A DNA stretch of 64,000 nucleotides from Sternotherus odoratus (Eukaryota > Chordata > Testudines > Kinosternidae): the NCBI GenBank assembly GCA_032164245.1, contig JAVMKO010000003.1, positions 71,680,390 through 71,744,389 on the forward strand. The letters are read 5' to 3'. The notes below the pieces were generated by a model. The model was not told where the DNA came from and searched no databases. It worked only from the letters and a program-made list of their open reading frames with translations. The number at the start of each line of letters is the position of its first letter. The first letter of the stretch is position 1. The translations under genes and the position numbers were made by a program. Below are positions 56,339 through 64,000 of this stretch, piece after piece.

Positions 56339-59300
56339 CTGAAAGAAAGCCTGCCATTTTACTACCAATTCAAATGCAACATTATAAGGCAAAAAGAGTC
56401 AAGGTAGAGAAAGTGAATCTAGGGACCACAGGAGTGACAGCTTGCATTCATTCTCTGATGCAGCATGCCAGGATTATATCCTGGACCACTCATGCTGAAA
56501 AGACAGTAATATAATTACAAATAAGGGATTTGCCTTTCCTGGTAGGAAAGACCATGTGCATATGGCAAGAACGTTTGTAACCTCTTGGACCCAACTTCTA
56601 ACCAAAACTCTCCCACCATCTCGGCAGGTTCTTCCTTACTGGCTAAAAGTCAAGTAAAGTATGGATTGATGCATTCTCTACAGTGCTTCTCGGGGCAGAG
56701 ACATATAATCTAATAGGTGTTGTCCATTTCTGACTACTTTAATTTACAGTTTTTATTCTAACTTTGTATTTCTTACATATGCACATGTGCCCAGAATCAG
56801 GGATGGGCATATCTTTTAAAACCTGAAAAATAACTGAATAACTAATAGGCTCGAGTTATCATTGCTGTTATTCAGTGTGTTTATTCTTAGTAACACATAC
56901 CTTTTTTTTAATTAGATACTTACTTTATTTCATTACTGAAAATGAAGCATGTGACATCTAGGTTTAGCTGCACTTTGGAACCACAAACATTGCACTGTTC
57001 TTCCCAGAGGACACTGAATTATTTATGTTGATTCACCAGCTTTTTTTATCCTTCTCTGTACTATGAAGAACTCAGAAGGGAGTTGGGTCGACATGATATA
57101 CTCAATTTGGAAAGATTAGCAGAAAAAAGTTTAATTTAAGAACTCTATTGAGAGGAGGGAAGTTTGGAGACAGATCCAACTATGCTGATGTACTGTGATG
57201 ACTGACAGTTAAGAACAATCATTTGATACGCTCTTTGTCAGTTCAGGGTCATTATGGCAATATTTAGTAAGCCAATCCTCACAAAGATTTCTTTGTATTT
57301 GGTTTTTATCTTAATAGAGCACCTAATGGAAACCCTCAGGGGCAAGATGCCCCGGAATAGGCATGTTGAGGGCATATTCTCAACAAACTCGTAAGAGGGA
57401 AACCTTAAAATAAGGACTTCCAAGTAAAACCAGGTATTTACGGACCAGACATATGCCGACTGACCAGCCTAAGTATAGAACACTAGAGGAGCATTCGGAT
57501 TTGTTTCCTGTATAAGTATCTGGAGCTGATGAGGTGATGGTTACAGAAATGTGAGCATGAAGTCACTGTGATATTTTTACCAGATATATAGATACATTAC
57601 TAATTCTTTCCCCATCAGTCCTGAAGGATCACAGAATATACAAAATATTATTTTCTCCTTAGCAGACATGCAACTGTGACTATTAAAGAAAAAAAAAAGG
57701 TATCTTGCAACTAACTTCTTGCCTTGTTTTTAATCTTTGAGCTTTGGAGACAAAAGAAGAAGAAAGACTATTTTGCAGAAGCATTCAATATAGTGTACAA
57801 AGCCAGGGAAACAACACAACCCTGTTAAATATACCTTATCTTTATGACATAACATACCAGGTGGAGACATCAAGGAAAACATTGCACCTTGTACACTAAT
57901 GTACAAGCTGGGAAATATATGCTAACATGTCAAGATATTGAATACAGCGGTTACCTTTTGCATAGGTCAGCTTAGCATGGCAAAACAAGCTAACCTGGAC
58001 TGTTACAGCACCAACAGACCAGGAGAGGATACAGAGATGAACAATTACAGAAAAGTCCTGGCTGGTTAGGAAAGCCACAGGAAATTAGAGATTTCACATG
58101 CAAAGCCTGCTTGAGCCAGCTAAACACTCAAATGGGAGACATCCAAGCAGCATCTGAATGCTACATGCAATAGTGTGGGTGATTCACCAGTGGGTGCTTA
58201 TTCCCTTAGCACTTTTCCCAGGAAAATCATCATTAAATTCAATGCTCTGGGCAAACCGCAGCTGAATTAATTACACAGGGCTTCTCCTCATTCACCCTGC
58301 ACTTTCCACTGCCAAATTTCTGCAGTATTCTTCAGTTACCTCCTGTTCTAAATAGATATGCAGTGTTGTTCAGTGCTGTTAGATGGCTACTGCATTCCAC
58401 CACAGTAGTGAGAGAAGCAATTGCTAAGCATATTCCCTAGCTATCTTGTGGGGTGTTATGCAACTAGTCCATGACAGTAAATGTTCTGAGATCTGGTGTG
58501 GAAAGGTGCAAACTGTTATAATGTTTATATAAATATCTTCAGTGTACTTTCAGGATAGTTTTATTTAAAGAAACTTTTGATATCTTTTATTTTCAGAGAT
58601 GACAAATTATAAGAGGAAATCTATCAGAGGAAGGGGTGATTGGTGATGAAGGAACAAAGAGAACATCTTTAAAGCTGGTCTAGAAATGTTACCTTTTTCA
58701 TTCAAAATATTTTTAGGGGCCATATCTTGAGCTGGTGCAGATCAGTGCAGCTCCAGCAAAGTCAGTGGAGCTATATCAATTTACACCAGCTAAGTATCTA
58801 GCCTTAGAAGGAGTAACTCCCTTGATGCCACCGGAGTTGCACCAAATTTGTACCAATGTGAGATTGCAATTTGGCCCGTTTAAACAAAATATTTTCACGC
58901 CTAAAACACCTGCAACATTATTTTTTGTAACTGCATCACTATTTTACAGCTACACAAGCATTTACATATTCTGCTTTCTACAATCCTACACAGAATGCCA
59001 GTTATAGAGTGATAAGCTACTAACTAAAAGCTAAGTTGTAAATAATATGGAACCAAGGTATGATAATGAAAGAACAGCAGAAGGAAAAGCTGAACTACAA
59101 TGTTGTCTACTTTAAATTATCCTGTCCCTTGTGGGACTGAAGGCATTGTCTCAAACTCACCTTCAAAGGCATGGTTGAGGACTCCAGTAGAAAGCATTCT
59201 GTCCTCAAGCTGGGGAGTGCAGCACATCGGAGAGTTTTTCATTTCTTGCAGTTGGTCCTGAATATAACAGAATGTAGGCCTATTGTGAGGTTCTTGGGCC

Positions 59301-62300
59301 CAGCATTTTGTCATTAAATGCCATCTAGAAAAAAAATAAATGATATAATAAAATAATTATCTCAAATGTAATTATAACCACCATTCTAATGAAGCTATGT
59401 TAGTGGATCATAAAATCCTCATCACCAACACCTTTGAGGGCCAGATCTTCAGCTGAGGTAAACTGGCATATGTCCACTGACTTTAATGAGTCTACAGTAC
59501 TTACACTAGAATGTTTCATTAATGAACACACACATGAACATGATAGGCTAGGGACGAGCCAACACAACTTTTGTAAAGGCAATTCATGCCTTACTCATCT
59601 ATTTGACTTCTCTAAGGGTGTCAACAAGCATGAGGACAAAGGTGGTCGAAAGGATATAGTATACTTGGACTTTCAGAAAGCCTTTGAGAAAGTCCCTCTG
59701 CAAAGGCTTATAAGCAAAAGTAAGGAGTCATAGGATAAGAGGGAAGGTCTTGTCATGGATCAGTAACTGGTTAAAAGATAGGAAACGAAGGGTAGGAATA
59801 AATGTTGAGTTTTCACGATGAAGAGAGATACATAGCAGGGTCCCCACCAAAGATCTGTACTGGGACCAGTGCCGTTCAATATATTCATAAATGATCTGGA
59901 AAAGAGGGTAAACAGTGAGGTGGCAAAATTTGCAGGTGAAACATAGTTACTCAAGACAGTTAATATTGCTGTCTGTTTGTTATTTAATCAAGCCTTTTAC
60001 TGGGGAGGAACTCTCAATATTGCCAGTGTTACAAGTACAACTGCTTAGTTATACACACAATCAAAAAATGTTTCTTCAACAAACACAGCAGCAGGACTTT
60101 CATGGGTAATGAGGAGTTATGTGTGGAAACTATGACCCCATCTACATTCAGGTACAGCCATAATTCAGCTTTTGGGGTAGCTGGGCTGGTACAAATTCCT
60201 ACATGTAGACAAGAGCCTTTTGGGCTTTGCATTGATTTAGCTCAATTGTTCAAACCTTGGTTTGTGCCTTTGTCTACACTTAGGGGTTCACAGCAGTGAA
60301 CATCACAGTAGTGATGCAAACTGATGGCCATCAGTTGCTATATCAGGGCTTTGAGTATTGATAAAGTCAATATTTACTTAAGTGTAAATGCTTGTAGATC
60401 ACAGTCCCTGTCCCAACTCACTACCAGAATTTACCCACTCCACTCCTACAGGGAAAGTGGATTATTATTCTCCTGGATTAACATTTTGATAAACAAATGG
60501 GGAGAGGAGAGAACATTCACATCCTCCTACCTACCCACACAGTCCCTGCCCCTTTAAGGCCTTTTATGTCCTAAGGCTTTCTGTGAGTTCTACTTGTCCC
60601 TGCAGTGAAAGCCTACCACAAATTCCTAAACACTTCTTAATTGAAGTTGTTTGGCCTTTGAACCCTCTTCCTATCGGTGACAGTTTGTTTTGTAAAATGA
60701 CAGTGAGCAAGCTGAAGTGCAGAGGAGACGATTAATGACCGCTGATGTCCAATACAGGTTCAAAACCATGTAGAGGGAAGCAGGAATGCCAAGAATCTAG
60801 GCATTCCATTAATAACTGAGCAAAGCAGCAACAAGCGATTTACTTTACTGACAGAATTGGCGTGCAGGTGCTGAGTGGTTGGCAAATGAGATAAACGAAG
60901 GTACAAGGCTCAAAGAGCTAATTCAGAGTCCTAGCTTTTAAAGATTGGGTTATTGATCCTAGGCCCTGATCCTACAAGTTACAACACATGAATGACCCCC
61001 ACCACCTCCGTGAAGTCCCCCCAAAGTATGGATCTCTGCAGGGATCCACCAGTATGTGAAGTAACCCTCTAAAGTCTTAGAGGGTTACTTCAGCTAAAAC
61101 AGATTTTCCTTGTTCCTTTTGAAGACCTACTTAATCTTTATCAAGGCAACATAGAGCTTTGAAAAGCTTCCTACTAGAGCTAAATTTCATGCCATGTGTT
61201 TGTTAAATACTCTCCAGCAATGATCCATGAAACTCATCCTGCTAACTCACTAACCCCTCTGCAGTAGAGGGAAGGGCTCACCAATTCTTCCCAAGCCACT
61301 TCTATAAAACAGATGTTTGTGGGACTTTTCCACCAGCAGGGATCTTGCATGCCACCTGGTCTCTCCTTCCATTTTTTGAACTGAATGCCAAATGTCCTGC
61401 TGTGACTACTTAGATGATACAGCAACTTCGAATACTAGTCCTCCTCTGAGAGTTTAAAGGGTGAAATGGATTTGCTCCATCTTCCCCTGTCCAACAGGCA
61501 TACTGAGCCACTCTGCACATTGGTCTTTTTTAAAAATTGCATTTTAATTTAGTGCTTAAGATAGTCCAGAAAGGTGCTATTTTCATCCACAAATAAGTAC
61601 AGAACAATCAGAAGAAGAAACTTCTCTCTTCCCACTTTTCCTCAACCTTTCTCTGTAGAGAGAACTTCTACAGTGAGGGGGTGCGTTGTCTCCAGACATA
61701 TTCCATCTATGGCTGGTTTTCTGAAATTGCCAACAAGGGTGCTAACTGTGATGGTTACATAGGCACCCGTACATTAGGAACTAGACTGAGACTAAATTTC
61801 TTAAAGCCATCATGACTTCTAGTGACTATTGAACTGGCTGCAGTCAAACCTGTGACCTATGTAAGTGAAATGCTGCTTAGGCCATTACCAGTCCACACAT
61901 CTTATGCTTAACTACTTGGATGTGATCCATTCTGTTAGTGGCAATAGACTGCACAGACTAAGAAAACCCAACTTCTGACTTCAAGTGGTTAAATTTAAGG
62001 GACAGAAGATGAACTCTCTGAAATCGCCAATGAATTTGATTAGATACATCTCTTCACACGTTGTCTGTATTGCTACAAGATTCATTTCCAATGCTGAATG
62101 TCCAAATTATATCTTGTTTCCTGAATGTACAACAACAAATACCACCATTTAATTTCAGGGTTGAATTTTCATCCACAACCAAAGTTCTACACTCACAGAC
62201 TAGGCTATTGGATGAGTAGCTAGCCAGCTGGGGCATGCAAACACAGATTATTTTGTTTGCCAAAAAGAGAATACACTGAACACTGCAGGGGAAATCTACT

Positions 62301-63858
62301 TCATGTGGAAAAGGCTCCATGCGAAATGGCAGGTGGACATGTGTCTCATTAATGTTCATGATACCATTCAAACAAAATTAACTTACAGATCATCAGGACA
62401 ATTGTTTGGCAACTCCAGCCTCCCTCCTGATCGTACATGATGTAAAACATCAAGATTGGAGTAACCTGGATACGGCTGATGACCCAGGGTTAAAGTTTCC
62501 CAAACCAAGACGCCGAAAGCCCTAAGGAAGGCAAAAGGGAGAATTTTAAGTAGCTTAAAGGGTGTCAAAAATAGACAGTTATGTCAACTGTTACTTAACC
62601 TACTTTTCTCTAACCTACGTCCACTGCTTGCATCCAACGAAGTGGGTATTAGCCCATGAAAGCTTATGCTTCAATACTTTAGCTAGTCTTTAAGGTGCCA
62701 CAGGACTCTTTGTTACCTCTGCTATTCCAGACTAACACGGCTACCTCTCCGATTCTCTACTTTTCTCTAACATCCAAATAAGAAAAAAACAGAGCTAAGG
62801 GGTTTTATTTTCATATGAACCAGTTCATACATTCTTCATTGGGTTTCTAGAGCTCCTAGAAAAAACTCGGGGAACTAACCTATTATGGCACCAATCCTTC
62901 ACACACACTGGAATCTTAACCCCGACTGACACCATGTAACATACAATTGTATCATATTTATTTAAGCAGCCTCTAGTGGTGTCAATGGGAGTTACACTTG
63001 CTTAATACCACTGAGGAGGCACTCAGCACCTACAAGCTGGGGCTTGGACTTGAAGCCGTATATATTTCCCTTATGTAAATTAAAAGAGTGAAAATTAAAT
63101 GGCTGCAGTGAAGTACTGTTGAAAATTCTAACTGTACTGATGTTAGGATCCAGACAGGGACAAAGGTCTAATGAAGTGTACTAAGAACTGAAGGTCACTT
63201 TGGATCTCGGGGAAATAGTGCTTAGGAGAAAATGTTTGCCTCTGTGGAGGATGCCCCATTTGGTCTAATGGAAAGTGAAGCGGGAAGAATGTGATGTCAG
63301 CAGTCAGTTCATTGACCAAAAAAGCAAAATAGACACTTTGTGGACATCCATATAAATTTGTTGTGGTCATGTGACCCTAGTTACGTCCAGCTGGACTGAA
63401 GTGAGAGTCCATGGCTTTAAATAAAGAAATACAGACATGCAGGTATTTGTCAGAAGGCGAGACCTTTTATCAACTCAGGAAAATATCAACCAAGCAAACA
63501 TTATTTCGCTCAGTATAAAAATGACCAGAGATGGCACTATAACAAAACGCCATTGCTACTGCAAACTGATTTTTCCCTCCTTTACTAGTTATTTTTCCCA
63601 CCCGGAACTTACCATACATCACTTTACTAGTTATTTTTCCCCCCCGGAACTTACCATACATCAGATCGGTTAGTAAACACACCATCAACAAGACTTTCAG
63701 GTGCCATCCATCTCACAGGGAGCAGCCCTTCTCCTCTTTTCCTGTAATAATCGTTTTTATAGACATCTCTGGCAAGTCCAAAGTCCCCAATCTTCACTAT
63801 TCGGGAGAGGCTGGTGTATTCCTTCACTGACACAAGGCAATTGCGAGCTGCCAGGTCC
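56181..63858 (-). CDS. ROS1: ROS1 receptor tyrosine kinase, last four coding exons (partial gene, 5' part beyond the right edge)
   Basis: The exons, in transcript order on minus, are 63858-63655, 62521-62387, 59324-59161 and 56338-56181. They encode 219 residues and a stop. They contain the catalytic-loop DLAARN, DFG with [16 protein letters not shown] (the Y-x3-YY activation loop of the insulin-receptor-like group), [22 protein letters not shown], the C-lobe helices and a cytoplasmic tail with GLNY. The sequence closely follows vertebrate ROS1 over the kinase; all donors are GT, acceptors AG and phases agree. ROS1 is a single-pass membrane receptor tyrosine kinase of the plasma membrane. The extracellular, transmembrane and N-lobe parts lie outside the window. 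The tail is about 50 residues shorter than human. VGLL2 is its convergent neighbour, a conserved pairing. Confidence 0.97.
56339..59160 (-). other. ROS1: ROS1 last intron
   Basis: 2822 bp, GTGAGT to TTTCAG on minus. It is mostly unrecognised AT-rich sequence, with a palindromic MITE relic at 58723-58882. No extra exon in phase is visible. Confidence 0.85.
58723..58882. repeat. Palindromic MITE relic in the last ROS1 intron
   Basis: GAGCTGGTGCAGATCAGTGC and AGTCAGTGGAGCTATATCAATTT are mirrored by TTGCACCAAATTTG and GCAATTTGGCCC. It matches the (G)GCCAGATC..CAGCTGGTGTAAAT family. Confidence 0.5.
59161..59324 (-). CDS. ROS1: ROS1 kinase exon: end of kinase domain and start of tail
   Basis: The acceptor is TTTTCTAG before 59324 and the donor GTGAGT starts at 59160. 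The 164 nt encode [25 protein letters not shown] and a variable juxta-kinase tail ending NHAFE. The CW..EP..RPTF signature closes the kinase fold. After QDQLQ the similarity to human drops, as expected for the tail. Confidence 0.96.
59436..59515. repeat. Half palindromic MITE in a ROS1 intron
   Basis: GGGCCAGATCTTCAGCTGAGG, TAAACTGGCATATGTCCACT and GACTTTAATGAG are the left half of the same family; CR1 sequence follows. Confidence 0.55.
59530..59965 (+). mobile_element. CR1 LINE reverse-transcriptase fragment, antisense to ROS1
   Basis: The frame at 59434-59733 includes [31 protein letters not shown] and QRLISK, the CR1 RT block with the (Y/F)LDF.KAF core. CTGGATCAGTAACTGG-type sequence and CAATATATTCATAAATGATCTG (FINDL) follow. 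It stops near a broken FAG(E/D)T motif at 59940. Frame breaks make it dead. Confidence 0.9.
60957..61035. repeat. Partial GATCCTGCA-type MITE
   Basis: TAGGCCCTGATCCTACAAG followed by ACCTCCGTGAAGTCCCC. The GGATCTCTGCAGGGATCC palindrome lies just after. Confidence 0.4.
61057..61092. repeat. Perfect 16-bp inverted repeat, 4-nt loop
   Basis: TGAAGTAACCCTCTAA at 61057-61072 pairs with TTAGAGGGTTACTTCA at 61077-61092 around AGTC, without mismatch. Inside a ROS1 intron. Confidence 0.95.
62387..62521 (-). CDS. ROS1: ROS1 kinase exon: C-lobe helix region
   Basis: The acceptor is CTTCCTTAG before 62521 and the donor GTAAGT starts at 62386. It is 135 nt and continues the Trp codon, then [28 protein letters not shown] and NCPDDL. 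The Ala replaces the Ser that follows DVW in human; the rest of the WE.LTLG.QPYP block is conserved. Confidence 0.97.
62522..63654 (-). other. ROS1: ROS1 intron between activation-loop and C-lobe exons
   Basis: 1133 bp, GTAAGT to TTAG on the minus strand. It holds a second copy of the exon-junction sequence (63613-63622 and its donor) and a repeat tail at 62622-62754. The rest is unrecognised. Confidence 0.9.
62622..62754 (+). mobile_element. Repeat tail (Penelope-like 3' tail type) in a ROS1 intron
   Basis: GCATCCAACGAAGTGGGTAT, GCCCATGAAAGCTTATGC, CTAGTCTTTAAGGTGCCACA and AGACTAACACGGCTACC are the widespread sauropsid tail motifs, close to those at 44760-44862. Confidence 0.75.
63581..63664. 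repeat. 42-bp tandem duplication across a ROS1 exon/intron junction
   Basis: Units 63581-63622 and 63623-63664 are 40/42 identical, differing at unit positions 20 and 42. Each carries, read on minus, TGATGTATG followed by GTAAGTTCCGGG, so both contain the exon end and a full splice donor. Confidence 0.95.
63655..63858 (-). CDS. ROS1: ROS1 kinase exon: catalytic loop, DFG and activation loop
   Basis: The acceptor is ATATCAG before 63858 and the donor GTAAGT starts at 63654. The 204 nt begin with G completing a codon, then DLAARNCL, a one-residue-longer [10 protein letters not shown] compared with human, [25 protein letters not shown] and SDV plus two bases of Trp. The catalytic Asp, the Asp of DFG and the three activation-loop tyrosines are present. 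The exon's last ten bases and its donor are part of a 42-bp tandem duplication, so a second identical donor sits 42 bp downstream. Confidence 0.97.
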
Positions 63859-64000
63859 CTGATATACAAGCATAAACAAGGAGGGAATTGTAATAGTTTT
63901 TGTCAGGCAATCATTTTCAGTTTAGTGTATTTGCTCCTACACCTGTAGGTAACAACATGTAAGAATTACAAGGAAATTAACCCTGTACCTATGAATGAAG
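63859..64000 (-). other. ROS1: ROS1 intron, partial, at the right edge
   Basis: Only the 3' end of the intron upstream of the activation-loop exon is present, ending in a weak pyrimidine stretch and ATATCAG. No other exon is seen before the edge. Confidence 0.85.

Larger units (their letters stand above)
59325..62386 (-). other. ROS1: ROS1 intron with CR1 and palindromic elements
   Basis: 3062 bp. It contains a CR1 reverse-transcriptase fragment on plus (about 59530-59965), palindromic MITE pieces (59436-59515, 60957-61035) and a perfect hairpin at 61057-61092. The 105-codon ORF on minus at 62054-62371 lies just inside the intron and matches nothing I know. Confidence 0.9.

Noticed and set aside
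62054..62371. 105-codon minus ORF beside a ROS1 exon
   Set aside because: Intronic, after a good donor, wrong content for ROS1; no recognised domain.
1..64000. CRISPR arrays, operons, ribosome binding sites, tRNA or rRNA genes
   Set aside because: None seen; the window is vertebrate chromosomal DNA with spliced genes.

Overview
This is vertebrate nuclear DNA, most likely from a turtle (Testudines) or another non-avian sauropsid. The evidence is split, intron-rich genes with GT-AG junctions, AT-rich sequence between islands of high CpG, and a dense load of CR1 LINEs, a Penelope-like element, MIR-like SINEs, hAT and Harbinger elements and MITE families that I associate with turtle genomes. The species is inferred from repeat content and gene similarity; it was not measured.

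Two real protein-coding genes are present, facing each other tail to tail. VGLL2 (plus strand, four coding exons, 31785-39447, 305 codons) is complete, from a CpG-island promoter to a probable 3' UTR ending near 40230. ROS1 (minus strand) enters from the right edge. Its last four coding exons (63858 down to 56181) are in the window and encode the C-lobe of the receptor tyrosine kinase, from the catalytic-loop Asp to the stop codon. VGLL2 next to ROS1 in this orientation matches the human 6q22 arrangement. All exon phases agree in both genes.

Layout: 1-31050 is a gene desert of repeats, including a decayed Harbinger transposase (about 9230-10070), a GC-rich hAT MITE with an intact 8-bp target duplication (10119-10548), a decayed LINE reverse transcriptase (18700-19560), a fold-back hAT element with inverted arms of about 630 bp (23879-25547), and many MITEs. 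31060-40230 is VGLL2. 40231-56180 is the intergenic interval, with a Penelope-like remnant, a complete solo LTR with 5-bp target duplication (48296-49397) and three CR1 fragments. 56181-64000 is the 3' part of ROS1, whose introns carry CR1 and other repeats in the opposite orientation.

The genes do not form a pathway: VGLL2 is a TEAD cofactor of muscle and craniofacial development, ROS1 an orphan-class receptor kinase. The most unusual signals are a 42-bp, 40/42-identical tandem duplication across the splice donor of the ROS1 activation-loop exon, the fold-back hAT element, a perfect 16-bp hairpin in a ROS1 intron, a multi-hairpin MITE family, and a ROS1 tail much shorter than the human one. 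I found no operon, CRISPR array or novel gene system.
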